Origin: Erythroxylum novogranatense
Lineage: Eukaryota; Streptophyta; Magnoliopsida; Malpighiales; Erythroxylaceae
NCBI GenBank assembly: GCA_029891385.1
Contig: CM057224.1
Location: forward strand, 2,604,001 to 2,668,000
Reading direction: 5' to 3'
DNA: 64,000 nt
Shown here: one piece after another, positions 33,660-46,468 of the stretch
How positions within the stretch are numbered: the stretch's first letter is position 1
Layout: every line of letters begins with the position of its first letter
The notes under the pieces: model-generated
What the model was told of the DNA's origin: nothing
Databases searched by the model: none
What the model saw: the letters and a program-made list of their open reading frames with translations, nothing else
Program-made: the position numbers and the translations under genes

Positions 33660-34070
33660 GAGCTCGAATTTTCCAGATCTAGATCTGGTTTCTCTTCTCT
33701 CCTTCGATCTCTCCTTCCTCCTCCTCACATCGCCGCTACCGTCCTCCCTCCTCTCGCCGCCGTGTCTTCGTCATCGTCTCCCCTCAGGTCAGCCAGCTCC
33801 TCCTCGTCGGCGCTTCTGGGTTCTTCTTTGGTCTCCTCTCCTCTCTCCCACGCCGTATGCCTCCTCTCTTCTCCGGTGTCTCGCCTTGCCGTCGCCGTCT
33901 CCTCCTCACCGTCTCCTCCTCGCTGTCGCCGTCAACCTCACCGAAGACCCGATTGTGTTTGGCTTTTGGGTGAATGTTTTTTATTTTGTTTTTCATGTTT
34001 CATGGAATTTTGAAGTTGATTGTGCCTGTGATTGTGTTGTTGAGTTGTTGGATGATGGAAAATCGTAGAG
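33660..34070 (+). other. CT-rich leader exon of the hAT transposase gene (proposed)
   Basis: A strongly pyrimidine- and GC-rich block (TCCTCCTC, CGCCGC runs) stands out from AT-rich surroundings. This resembles 5' leaders of plant hAT transposase genes. A CTCAG/GTCAGCC junction near 33786 could be a donor, pairing with the acceptor just before the transposase ATG. A 150-codon ORF at 33616-34068 is low-complexity and not recognised. Confidence 0.4.
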
Positions 34071-35289
34071 GTTGCTTCGGGTTTCGGCTGAAATGAGGAA
34101 AAAAATTTGAATTTGTTTGAATGTTGAACAGTTGAAGGCTTGAAGGAGTTGAAGCTGATTTCGGTTATTGAAGACTTGAAGGGAAGGTTTGATTGAAGTT
34201 GAAGTTGAACTTGAAGTGTTGAACCGATGATATTGAAATTGAAAATAAATTGTGGCTTTTGTGATTTTGTCATTTTGCCTTGTGGAAGTTGAACTTGAAC
34301 CGATTGTGTTAAATTGAAATTGATTGGTGATTGATTATTATTGGTCTGATTGGAAATTAAGTTTGGAATGGTGAATTTGGTGATTGTGATTTAGTATTTT
34401 AGTAGATTTATGAAATTAAAATTGAATTGTTGAATTATTGTGAATGAGATTGAATTTGACTATTTGAGTTTGTGCAATTGAAATTGAGTTTGATAATTAA
34501 AATCAAAACAACATTTAAATCAAATTGTAAAATTGACAATCAATTGATCAAATGTGAAATTAATAATTAAATGTAAAATTGTTAAATTGATAATTAAAAT
34601 TGACAATCATTAATTGACACATTTTAATATTTGTTAAATGGTCATTAATTTTTAATATTTGGGTATTGAATATTGATAAATAATTAGTTAAGTATAAAAT
34701 TATGGAATTAGAAATTAATAATAATTTGATTGTAGTTAATAATGATAGTATTTGTTTATTTGAGTATTAGTTTTAGCTAGGTAAATAATTAATTGTTCTA
34801 AAAAGTTAAAAGATGTTGACTTTAATGGAATGGCAATATATATGTGGGGAATTATAAATTTTAAATTGGTAATGTTATGAAATTGTGATTTGTGAATATG
34901 ATGTATACTTGTAGATTCCAATTTATACTTATAATGTCGATTAAGAGTTATAAAAGCATCATATATATTTAAGAATGAAATATAAAATGATGTATATAAT
35001 ATTATGGTGTGTTAGAAATAGAATTATGAATGTTTTGTGTTAATTAGGATCGGAAATTGTTGGATATTGAATGGAATTATGATTGTTTTGTAATTGTTAG
35101 GATTGAGAATTGTTGTAAATGAAATGAATGGAAATTGAATTGTGATTGTTTTGTAATTGTTAGGATTGAGAATTGTTAGAAATGGAATGAATAGAAATTG
35201 AATTGTAATTGTTTTGTAATTGTTAGGATTGTGAATTGTTGGAAATGGAATGAATGGAAATTGAATTGTGATTGTTTTGTAATTGTTAG
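34071..35289 (+). other. AT-rich part of the hAT leader/intron
   Basis: No ORF or domain is seen. From about 35040 to 35290 a unit of 60-odd bp beginning TTGTGATTGTTTTGTAATTG is repeated about four times, ending in GAATTGTTGGAAATGGAATG. It grades into the pentamer satellite that follows. Confidence 0.6.
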
Positions 35290-36255
35290 GATTGGAAATT
35301 GTTGGGAATTGGATTGAATTGGATTGGATTGAATTGGATTTGATTGAATTGGATTGAATTAGAATTGACTTGGAATTGGAATTGAATTGAATTGAATTGG
35401 AATTAGAATTGATTGAATTGGAATTGGATTGAATTGAATTGGATTGAATTGAGTTGGATTGAATTGAATTGGATTGAATTGGATTGGATTGGATTAAATT
35501 GAATTGAATTGAATTGAATTCGATTGGATTGGATTGGATTGAATTGAATTGTAATGAATTGGATTGGATTGGATTGAATTGAATTGAATTGGATTGGATT
35601 GAATTGGATTGGAATGGAATTGAATTGAATTGAATTGAATTTGATTGGATTGGAATTGAATTGAATTGGAATGTAATGAATGGAATTAGATTGGATTGAA
35701 TTGGATTGGATTGGAATTGAATGTAATGAATGGAATTGGATTGGATTGAATTGGATTGGATTGGAATTGGAATTGATTGAATTGTATTAGATTTAATTTG
35801 ACTGGATTGAATTGGATTGGATTGGATTGGATTGGATTGGAATTGAATTGAATTGGAATGGAATGAATAGAATTGAATTAGATTGGATTGGATTGGATTG
35901 GATTGAATTGAATTGAATTTGAATTGAATTTGAATTGAATTGGAATTGGAATTGGATTGGATTGGATTGGATTGAATTGAATTGAATTGAATTGAATTAG
36001 ATTGGATTGGAATTGAATTGAATTGGAATGGATTGAATGGAATTGAATTGGATTGGATTGGATTTGATTGAATTGAATTGAATTATAATTAAATTTGAAT
36101 TGAATTGGAATTGGAATTGGATTGAATTGAAATGGAATTGGAATTGATTGAATTGTATTGGATTGAATTGGATTGGATTAAATTGGATTGGATTGGATTT
36201 GATTGAATTGAATTTGATTGGATTGAATTGAATTGGATTGAATTGAATTGAATCG
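35290..36255 (+). repeat. Pentanucleotide satellite of GGATT/GAATT units, nearly 1 kb
   Basis: An almost unbroken mixture of the pentamers GGATT and GAATT with occasional GGAATT, TTTGA and ATGGAATG variants. It codes nothing. An intron acceptor (TTTTTCTGTACAG at 36330-36342) follows within about 90 bp, so the satellite probably lies inside the leader intron of the hAT transposase. Confidence 0.95.
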
Positions 36256-36346
36256 TTATATATGTTGAATGTTTTGAATTGTTAGCTTTGTGCATATTGT
36301 CATTGTGTACTGAAATTATGTGTTATTTATTTTTCTGTACAGATAA

Positions 36347-38704
36347 ATGGAAGGAAGTTCAAATACTCACGATCAACCTAGTTCAGAAGATACTGATGAT
36401 CCAAACTTGGGCTCATCTTTGGTGTGGTTCTGGTCAAAGAATCATACCATTTGCTTGTTTTGTAACAAGCATTTGAAAGGTGGAGGAATCACCCGATTGA
36501 AAAGACATTTAGCTGGGGTTAAAGGAGATGTGGAAGCGTGTAAAAAAGTAACTCATGATGTGAAGTGGCAGATGAAGACATTGCTTTATGAACATCAAAT
36601 TGAGAAAGATAGAAGGGAAAGATTGAATCTTGAAATTAGTAGTAGAAGTTCATTTCCCGATTTTCGTGGTGATTATGGAGATGTTCAATGTGGAAGTGGT
36701 AGTGGTAGTGGTACTGGTACTGGTAGTGTTCCATCTTAGTTTCAGGATCCTGTACAATTTGAAGTGAGGAAGAGAAGAAGGCAGCTGCCTGGTTTCTTTG
36801 CACCACGAACAACTCCTGGAGCCCAACCTTGTAGTGCAATGCGCATAAGAGATGCGACTCCTGATGTGGATATGGCAGTAGCTAGATGGTGGTATGATAC
36901 AGGTCCGTCATTTAATGCTTCTCAATCATATTATTATCAACCTATGATAGATGCCATAGCCTCTTCTGGTCTAGGATACAAAGGGCCATCGGTTGATGAC
37001 TTAAGAGGTAAACTTTTGAGTTGTGCTGTGTCTGAAATGAGATCTTATTTGGCTGAAAGAAGAGTGAATTGGAGTATTAATGGATGCTCAATTATGTGTG
37101 ATGGTTGGACCAATGGGAGACAAGAGCCTATCATAAATTTTTTGGTTTATTGTTTTAATGGCTCTATGTTTTTAAAATCGATTGATGCATCTGGCCTGAT
37201 TAGAAATGCTGACACTTTGTTTGGGATATTTGATCAAGTTGTGAATGAAGTAGGGGTGGAAAACATTGTTCAGTTTATTACTGATAATGATTCCGCTTAT
37301 AAAGCGGCAGGACAAAGGTTGCAAAGAACCTATAATTCATTTTTTTGGACTCCTTGTGTTGCACATTGTATTGACTTAATACTAGAGGATATAGGAAATC
37401 CTAGGTATTTTCCTGTTTTTGGTGAGACCATGCAGAAGGCAAAGAAGGTGACAAAATTTATTTATAATCGTGCATGGGTTTTAAATTTGATGATAAGGGA
37501 ATTTACCAATGGTAGGAATTTGTGTCGCCCTGCTGTGACAAGATTTGCAACAAATTTCTCATCACTTCAGTCTTTTCTTTTGTTAAGGAAGGAGTTAAGG
37601 CAAATGTTTACAAGTGATAAGTGGGTAACCTCTCAGCATGCTAGGTCTAATGCTGGAATGGAGGTTTGTAGTATCATACTGGAAGATAGGAAATTTTGAT
37701 CGGCATGTCAATTCGTTATCCAGGTTTGTGAGCCTTTGGTGAGGGTGCTTCGGTTGGCTGATAGTGAAGAAAAGCCAACAATGGGTTATATTTTTTATGC
37801 TATAGAGAGAGCAATGAAAGCAATCAAGGCGAATCCCAGTGTGTATTTTAGACTAGATGTTGAAAAGACAACTTTCTTCTCCATTGTTTGTAGATGGGGC
37901 ATTTTTGAATCCCAGTGTGTATTTTAGACTAGATGTTGAAAAGCAAGCTGAAGTTAGTAGAAGGATGGTTATGACAATTACAACAATTGTTCCTCATGAC
38001 TCAATGCAAATTGCTTTAACCACACAAATGGAAGCTTATAAGTACTCTTATGGAGATTTTGGAATGTCGGTCGCTATTCAACAAAGAGGACTTCTTTCTC
38101 CAGGTATTACTTATTTCCTATTTCTTATTTGTTGAAATTTATTTATCACTTTTTTTTTGTTTATAACACTACTTTTGTTTTCTTATAACTTGCAGTTGCT
38201 TGGTGGGATCTTTTCGGATGTAGTGTTCCAGATTTGAGAAAGTTTGCAATTGAATTTTAAGTCAATGTGTGAGTCTGTTGGGTGTGAACTAAACCTGGAG
38301 CAGCATTTAATTTATCCATTTCAAGAAATGAATAGATTGGAGCATAAGAGGTTGAATGACTTGGTTTTTGTTCATTCTAATTTAAAGCTTGGAAAGGTAT
38401 GTTATTTTCATTATTTTCATTATTAATTTTATATAATTTCTTATAATTTTCTAATAATTAAATGTAATTGTTTACTAGGACTCTTAGTAGCACAAGTTGT
38501 TCAAATGATCCAATTGCGATTGATAATATTGATATTTTGACGGATTGAGTTTCTGAAGAACCCAATTTGGTTGATGTGAGTGATTTGAATGTGGAAGATG
38601 ATCTTGGATGGGAAATCATTGACATGTCATTTGGTGTATTAAATTTGAATGATGATGATGAAGCTCCTCTCAATGATGAGGATTTTGTACCAAATGATCA
38701 TTAG
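36347..38704 (+). pseudogene. hAT transposase (BED finger, DUF659, hAT dimerisation), inactivated
   Basis: The start ATG lies five bases after an intron acceptor. Residues 30-65 form a BED zinc finger (CLFC at 36-39, then RLKRHLAG). A TAG at 36737-36739 interrupts the frame, which then continues unchanged with QLPGFFAPR and the DUF659-like core: CDGWTN with the first catalytic Asp, FITDNDSAYK with the second, CVAHCIDLILEDIG, and RPAVTRFATNFSSLQ. A TGA at 37697-37699 replaces the Trp usually seen after KF. A duplicated segment disrupts the region near 37830-37945. An intron follows (about 38105-38194), then AWWDLFGCSVPDLRKFA and NRLEHKRLNDLVFVHSNLKL of the dimerisation domain, with the conserved NWS changed. 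An acidic tail ends at 38702-38704. Confidence 0.9.
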
Positions 38705-39615
38705 AATCGATCAGATTCAATGGTATCCACTTCATTGACGATTGAACTTGTGTTTTATTTTCCTCTTCTTTAATTTTACTTGTATTTGATCATTGATGTT
38801 TATGTTAAATTATATGTATGTAATGTAAATGTAATATTTTGTTTGAGTTCAACTTCTACTGATTGCTTATTCGTCATCAACCTTTTGTAATATTTATATT
38901 TTTTATCGGATGTTTTGAATCTTTTGATGTAAATATGTAATATTATTTATTATAATGATGAAATTGTATGATTGTAATATTTTAAATGCTTTGTATTATT
39001 CTTAGTTTTATAATTGTATGATGATGATTGTCTTTATTCATATTAATTGTGGTTATTATTTATATGTAAAATATTTAAAATTGTTGTTATTTCAAATTAT
39101 ATGTCATTATTATTTATTATTAAGATTTTTAAAGTATGGTTGATATAAACAATAAACTAGTAAAGATCTGAGACGGTTGTATAATATATCAATATGGATT
39201 ATTTTGCAATTTTTAAAAAATTTAGGAACTATTTTATAAATTTAAAAATATAAAAGCAGTGCGATGTAGGCGACATCGATACAATTACATTAGTTTCAAT
39301 TCAATACCGAAATTAAATGCGGTATTCATTGGTTAAAAGCAACCTCATTTTTGTATTTTTAATTAAAAAAAAAAGTTCAACCGCCGGACTCATCGCCAAC
39401 GCTAATCTCTAACCATTATAGAAAAGCCTCTCTCATTTTTGGGTAATGGGTTTTAGTACCAGATTTTGAGTTAAGTGGCAACTGAAAAGTGGCGGCAAAT
39501 CTTTAAAGGAAAACAAAAAAAAAGCCATCTTTGTCTTACACACTCTCCACCACACTCCGGCGGTCAGGCCGGAGCTTTAGGGTTTCGAAAGATTGATTCT
39601 CGTCGGCGACGATAA
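38705..39615 (+). promoter_or_regulatory. hAT 3' end and APC2 upstream region
   Basis: 38705-39331 is the AT-rich non-coding right end of the hAT element. After the TSD, 39340-39615 is the only non-transposon DNA left upstream of APC2. It includes a leader-like stretch with CTCTCTCATTTTTGGG and CACACTCTCCACCAC motifs and an in-leader TTTAGGGTTTCG. No clear TATA box is seen. Confidence 0.5.
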
Positions 39616-42600
39616 ATGGAAGAACCAAGTCCATCGGTCTGCAATCTAAGGATTCTAGACAGTCTTAGCCACGATTCCGTTCTAGCTATCGTCCAAAGCT
39701 ATAATGCATTCTGCTCCATCGTCGATTCGCTACTTTCTGGGACCGAAGATCATTCTGTAGCGGCAGAGTTCGTACCTCACGTGCACGTGCTTTGTGAGCA
39801 CGGCCTTGACTCTTTCGTTTGTGAACGCCTTTTTAAGTCACTAGAGGTATGGAATCAATTGGTTTGATTTATTGATAAGCATAGTTAGTTCAAGTAATTG
39901 GTTTATTACAATTTGGGTACGTTGGTTTACTATTCTTGCTTAAAGCAGGAAGCTTTTGAAAAGAATGGAGCTTTGAGGTTTTGGCGGCATTTCGATGCTT
40001 ATAGCAATGTAGCAGTTCTTCAGAAGAGTGGAACTCATGTATGTCAGTTTTTTCTTTTCTTTATTTTGGAAAGCAATTGGATTGTCAGGATTGGTGATAG
40101 TGTTCAAATGCAGGCTGATGATGAGTTGCAACAAGTTCTGTGTGCGGCTCTTGATGAGATATCATTGGTGAAGAACTATCATGAGAACTGCTTGTCAATG
40201 CTAGTTGATGCTTTACATTCGTACAAGGAAGATCTACCTGAGGGACGATATAATTTGGATGCTGAAAGAAAACGTCTTCTGTCCAGATATCAATTGATGG
40301 TATCATCAACTCTTATGGCCACTCTTCCTCGACAGTTTCCTGGTGGGCATGTTTTCGCCGACATTTTTGGATTGAATGTAATTGCAAGAAAATTCTAGTA
40401 GTAAGTTTAATTGCTATCCTTCTTTTTGTTCTTTATATTTTAGAAATACTTCACTGGTATTTTAAGGGAAGGCTGGAAGAGCTAAGTACACTCATGGAGG
40501 GTGAGCCTAATGTTGAGGATGGTTCTCAAGATAAAGATGACATGGATGTAGATGAAAAGGCCAAATTGGCTTATAAAAACAGTGAGATGCATGTCGATGA
40601 ATCTTATCTCCAGGGTAAACTCACACAGAACAATGAATTGGTAAAGAATATTGGGAAAGTTGTTCGTTCTCTAGGAAGTCTTGGGTTAACATCAATGGCA
40701 GAGGATGCCTATGCTTCTGCCATCTTTCTACTTTTGAAGGTGAGCAATTGACTTCACAGATAATATATTCTTTTTTTTGGTAAAACAGATAATATATTCT
40801 TAAAGTGAGAGGTGCCTCTGATTTCTAAACAGCATGTAACCTTCTGTTGTGAAAATATTTTCCTGTTTGATGCAGGATAAAGTACATGATTTGGCAGGTG
40901 ATGATTATCGGGCTTCTGTCTTAGGTTCGGTTAAAGGCTGGATACAGGTTGTTTTCATTTTTTCTTTGTCCATACTTTTTATGGCAATTGCATGCATAAG
41001 TGTCCTCATGAATGGTTTATTATTATCTGAGTCACGTTGAATGTTTATGTTTTTGATGATTATGGATTCCCCTCCTCCTGGTATGCTAACTGTTATTATA
41101 ATTAAAGCTGAAGTGTTTGCTGACTCATTTATTGCTAATATCGATGAAGGCTAAACATACTTAAAAACAACGTTTTGAAGGAATAGGATAATGTTTCTGC
41201 TGATGTATAGAATAGCTATGCAATTTTTAACAGTGTCTGTGCTTATTTAGGTAATATCTTTGTTCCACATTGAGGTTTTAATTTGGATGGCTACCTTCAG
41301 GGAACATGCTTTTATTGATTGAATAGATATGTCATGAATTTCAAACTTCATTCTTGTTTCACCTTTTTTTTTTTATTCACTGAATTTCTGAATTTAGGGA
41401 CCCCGCAAGTTCTAGAAATTTAAGCATCTTTATCTGGATAAATTTGTATGACCATGTTATTCCATAAAAGCTTAGTATTCCTTTGCATTTGATCCTGCAA
41501 CTTATTAACGAGTTTCTCATGTTATTAATTGATGAATCCTTGGACCCATACCGCCAGGCTGTGCCCCTCCAGTTCTTGCATGCACTGCTTGCTTATCTTG
41601 GTGACAACACAAGCTATGATTATCCTTCACCTGGTCTGAAGTCACCTTTGGCATATCATCCATTGTCACGCTGTGATGGAACAAATATTTCTTCTGAAGG
41701 ACTTGTTAGATGGAAGTTGAGGCTAGAGTATTTTGCTTATGAGACACTGCAAGATTTAAGAATAGCCAAATTATTTGAGATTATTGTGGACTATCCTGAC
41801 AGGTGACCTTTTATCTCATTGATCTTATATTACTGTTGGTGGTGGACTGGGTTGGTCAAGGTTTTAAGTGGTCTTGTTTCATTGTGTTGCTTTATAGCAA
41901 GGAAGAATACTATATATTACCTAGCAACAAGCAAAATTGGTTGCCATTTGTCTATTTATAAATCTGAAAGACTAAATTCACATTCTTGTTTTGTCTTTCA
42001 CCAGGCGTCTACTGCATGAATATCTTTTTCCTTATAAGCAAAATATGCTGAAATAAAATTGTCCAAACCCGAGTTGACTTTTTATGAAGCAGAAGAATTC
42101 AATTGACATCTTGAAGTGCTGGAGTTAATATGAGATCCTCCATGAAAGTCTTGATATTTTCATTAACTTTGCAGCTCTCCTGCAATAGAGGATTTGAAGC
42201 AGTGCCTTGAATACACCGGACAACATTCTAAACTGGTTGACTCATTTATTTCCGCATTAAGATATCGTTTGCTAACCGCGGGTGCCTCCACAAATGACAT
42301 ATTACATCAGTATGTGTCAACCATCAAAGCACTTCGGACAATTGATCCAGCTGGTGTCTTTCTTGAAGCAGTTGGTGAACCGATAAGAGAGTACTTGAGA
42401 GGTAGGAAAGATACAATAAAATGCATTGTAACCATGCTTACAGATGGGACTGGGGGAAATCCTAACGGATCTGGTATTGCTGGGGATAGCCTCCTTGAAG
42501 AATTAAATAGGGATGAGGAAGGTCAAGAGAATACTGGTGCAGATGATGATTTTCATACTGATGAAAGACAGGCCTGGATAAACGCTGCATGGTGAGTAGG

Positions 42601-45467
42601 TTGTAATTTCAAGCTTAAAGAAATGATTCCTGGGCTGAACTAAGCTGATGAATTGAATGTCACCCAACTTCAGCATTTGATAGATTATCCAACCCTGAGC
42701 AATCTTTGCTTGATCTTTGCTTTGCAGTTGGGAGCCTGACCCTGTAGAGGCTGATCCATTGAAAGGGAGTAGGAATCAAAGGAAGGTTGACATTCTTGGG
42801 ATGATTGTTGGTATAATTGGATCAAAGGACCAACTTGTTAATGAATATCGAGTAATGCTGGCTGAAAAGCTTCTCAACAAAACTGATTATGACATTGACT
42901 CAGAGATACGAACTTTAGAACTTCTAAAGGCAAGTATCTGTTAGTTGTTTGGGCCTTGGTCTTTTCTTAGGTTGTGTTCTTCACTTTGTGAGGCACCATA
43001 ACTCCTTGCCAATCACATCTGAATGTTCCACCCTGGCACTTTGAAAATTGATTTCTTGGCTTTTGACATAGATTCATTTTGGGGAGAGCAGTATGCAAAG
43101 ATGTGAAATTATGCTTAATGATCTGATTGATTCCAAGAGGACAAATCAAAACATCAAAGCCACAATACAACAATCTCGAACAGGTAATGTAGAATAGCTA
43201 ATCCTTGATTCAACTCAGATATCCAGAAAGGGGAAAAAGAAAAGTAGAGCTCTACTATGTGGAGCTCCTGCTGAGTATTAGATTTTATGTGGATCAATTA
43301 TTCTTTCATGAATGAATTTGTAGGTCCAGAGCCACAGGACAGTGAGCTGTCATTGGATATGCTCAATGCTACAATCATATCTTCAAACTTTTGGCCCCAA
43401 TTCCAGGTATGAAAGAACATTTTTGTATGAATGCTGTAAAGTATTATAGCTTTTAGTGTTTATCTATTCTGAAATGCAAGAAATACTATTCAAGGTGAGT
43501 TCAAAGACGTTTGCAGCATAAACATTATGTTGTAGTACATGTACCCATTACACACTTTCTAACGGGGAACATGTGTCTCGGTGTGAGTCCACCTTCATGT
43601 GATCTGTACTAATATATTAATGTGAAAGTTCAGGTTAAAATGCCAAAGTTTATTATTTCATTGCCCCCTCCTTGGGTGTTTTCTGAAAGATGCCATTCTA
43701 GTTAGGTTGTATGAGGTAATGTTTTTGTACAGAACTATTTGAGATCTATGTTGGTTTTTTGGCGGCATTGCAATATTGTAAGACTTCTTGGGAGCACTAT
43801 CTTCACAAGTTTCTTGAACTACATAGTATGGCAATTTATTCGCATTTTCATTTGTTCAAATGTATCTGGCATGAAAAATTGCTGGCACATATATGATACT
43901 GTGTTGAGTGCAATATTTGCATTATCAGTTTATTTTATTCATCTAGCACAAAAATGGAAAGATCTATTTTTTACATATTCCATGCACCACGTACATTTTC
44001 TTCTCCAAATGTCCTCAAAAAAATTTCGTTAAGTAAGAGTGGTAAATTTTGTTGCTCTTAATTTCAGGATGAGACCCTCAATGTGCCTGAGCCTATTGAC
44101 CAATTGCTCAGTGATTATGCTAAAAGGTTTCATGAAATCAAAACCCCTCGGAAGCTACTCTGGAAGAAAAATCTTGGTGCTGTTAAGGTTAGGTGTTTCC
44201 GAATCCTTCCTTGTCTGTCCTATTTTCTCTTATTCTTGCATTAGAAAATGTATTGATGCTCTTTTCATGGTTCCTAGTTAGAATTGCAATTTGAAGATAG
44301 AGCAATGCAATTAACTGTGACTCCTTTGCATGCTGCAATCATCATGCAATTTCAAGATCAAACAAGGTAATTGGTTTGAATTGGAAAACATAATAGGTTG
44401 TGCGCATGTTATCTGACAGTATAATATTCCTCTGTTAGTTGGACATCTAAGAAGCTTGCAGCTGCTGTTGGGATACCAGTGGATGTTCTTAATAGGAGGA
44501 TGAATTTCTGGACAAGCAAGGTATGCTCCAAAACCTTCAATTTTCTTCTTTAGATGATCCTTGTTCATATCTGATAGGAAGCCCTTAACACATGATCTGA
44601 CTGCATACAGAGTTTGCTACTATTAATATAAGCAACTGACCTTGTTAGTGCTATTCATGATAAATTTCTCTTGAAGTCCTTTATTTTCAAATTGTAGCCA
44701 TATGTAGTTCTTTATGTGTTAAGAGAAATCAAGAATTTGAAAATTAAGAGTTACGAGCATTGATTGCTTTCATGCTCAGGGAGTTCTTTCAGAAACACTT
44801 GGGACAAATTCCGGTGATCATGTTTTTACTCTGGTAGAAAGTGTGATTGAAGGTAGTAGGAATGGTGGTAATGGCAGAGGTCGTGAGGATCTTCTCATTG
44901 GTGATGAAGAGGGAGAACACTCCGTAGCCTCCGTTGAGGACCAAATACGCAAGGAAATGACCATCTACGAGGTATGCAATATGATATAAACTTTACATAT
45001 GATTCTGGTGAGCAAATAATTTAAATTCTGTTGAAACCAGGCTTCTCTATATATGGTAGAAGCCATACTAGGATGAAGCTTGGCTTTTAACTTGAGCCTG
45101 GTTTCAGCAGCTGGGATTAGATTAAGACCATGAAAAAGTTAAAACATCATTATCTCTAGCCACCTAAACGACATTTGTTTGGTGTAGAAATTTATCATGG
45201 GGATGCTCACAAATTTCAGCAGCATGCCATTGGACCGCATTCACAACACCCTGAAGGTAATTGAAGTGTTAAGATTATGATTAACTTCATTTATACGCCT
45301 TACTTGTTTTACCAATTTGTTGAATTGTATACACATTGGTCCAGATGTTTTGTGTAGCAGATCCTACCTATGATAAGTCACTCCAACAGTTGCAAAGCTT
45401 TCTATCGGGTTTAGTTTCTGAAGAGAAACTGGAAATGAGAGACGGAATGTACGCCTTAAAGAAGTAA
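39616..45467 (+). CDS. APC2: Anaphase-promoting complex subunit 2
   Basis: Sixteen exons: 39616-39846, 39949-40038, 40114-40342, 40444-40739, 40876-40947, 41558-41802, 42175-42591, 42728-42929, 43072-43183, 43324-43406, 44068-44187, 44278-44366, 44439-44520, 44780-44971, 45188-45256, 45345-45467. They join in phase to 883 codons; Arabidopsis APC2 is of similar length. APC2 is the cullin-like scaffold of the APC/C ubiquitin ligase in the nucleus, binding the RING subunit APC11. Signatures: RFWRHFDAYSNVAVLQKSG near the N-terminus, CWEPDPVEADPLKGSRNQRKVDILGMIVGIIGSKDQLVNEYR opening the cullin homology part, and a winged-helix APC2 C-terminus ending EEKLEMRDGMYALKK. The intron after 42929 begins GC (AAG|GCAAGT), the others GT. 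The frame is intact. Confidence 0.95.
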
Positions 45468-46430
45468 AAATCAAAGAATTCTGAAGCGAAGTAACAGTGC
45501 TTCGGTCATGAGTAGCATATACTGTGTCAAATGTGACCATTATCATCGTCTTCTCTATGGGATAGGGAACTTAGAAGATGTCAATGGCAGAGGTCTAGTG
45601 GAAACCTGTAAAAATTGCTATGTGAAGATGAAGAACACGTACTTTTTCGTCACCAGTGGTACTGCTAGATCAACTGATTGTTGGGAACAATATTATGAAT
45701 TTGATTCTAGTACGGTATGGTAGCATAGCATCATTCTTGTTTCGGATAATTTTTTAAAATTATAAAATATTTCTTTAATATATTGCGGTATATAATTTTT
45801 AATTTTGCATTAATCTTATCTCTTCCATATCATAGAATTTTAATAAATAAAATATTTAATAAATTACAAATTTATGATTTCTAATTATTTTCAAGTGGTT
45901 AATTAAAATTTTAATTAAAATATAAATATTTATTAGAAAGTGTAGGAGTAGAATGAGGGGTTGACAAAATGAGTTCTACTTTTAAAGTTAAGAGGCAAAC
46001 TTCAGTCTACAAGACTTCTCGTTTTATAATAGTTGGGAAAGTTATTAATTTTATGTAATCTTCTTTTATATTTTATAAATATATTGTTTTATAATTTGAA
46101 TTTGTGTCTTTCTGATCATAAAGAAATAATCTGACTAGTTGCTTCAAGTCTTGTTCTCGATTTCTATTTTAAAGTTACTAAATTAAAATAATAGTATTTT
46201 AGTTTTATTTTAGATTGTGAATTATATCTAAAATGTAATATCTTAAAATTATATTTATAAAAACTAAATATTTTTGGTATCTGAATATTAATATTATAAA
46301 ATTAAATAAAGTTATATATTAAAATGTAATTTAACCTTTTATAATTTTATATTCATATTGGATACGGTAACAAAAAGAAGTTGCCGTTACGAAATATGAC
46401 CGTTACAGTTCACACATATTTGAAGTGAGC
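45468..46430 (+). other. APC2 3' UTR and AT-rich spacer
   Basis: The first 250 or so bases are probably APC2 3' UTR; a 71-codon ORF there (45508-45723) has no recognised family. 45750-46360 is very AT-rich. The last 60 bases lead into the SET-domain gene. Confidence 0.5.
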
Positions 46431-46468
46431 AGAGGGCAGAAATTCATTGAAGATTACCACACCAGAAA

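Larger units (their letters stand above)
33443..39331 (+). mobile_element. Full-length hAT DNA transposon (5.9 kb) with decayed transposase
   Basis: The perfect 8-bp target-site duplication GTTAAAAG stands at 33435-33442 and 39332-39339. The ends are CAATG...CATTG, a perfect 5-bp inverted terminal repeat. Beyond it, GCATTTCGTACCG on the left and GCATTTAATTTCGGTA on the right show a longer imperfect similarity. The left subterminal 150 bp is packed with GGTACC/CGGTACCG and TTCCGG motifs, likely transposase-binding repeats. The interior carries a BED-finger/DUF659-type hAT transposase. The element sits 59 bp beyond the Tat target-site duplication and ends 284 bp before the APC2 ATG. Confidence 0.92.

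Noticed and set aside
33616..34068. 150-codon ORF in the CT-rich block of the hAT element
   Set aside because: Low-complexity Ser/Leu/Pro composition; open because of pyrimidine bias. Better explained as leader.
36089..36295. 68-codon minus-strand ORF of repeated Ile/Gln/Ser/Asn
   Set aside because: Translation of the pentamer satellite; no coding evidence.
40085..40309. Minus-strand ORF within APC2 exon 3
   Set aside because: Antisense shadow of a conserved exon.
45508..45723. 71-codon ORF after APC2 (MSSIYCVKCDHYHRLLYG) with several Cys/His residues
   Set aside because: It has CxxC pairs but no matching known zinc-finger spacing, and it lies in the likely APC2 3' UTR. Could be reconsidered if transcribed separately.
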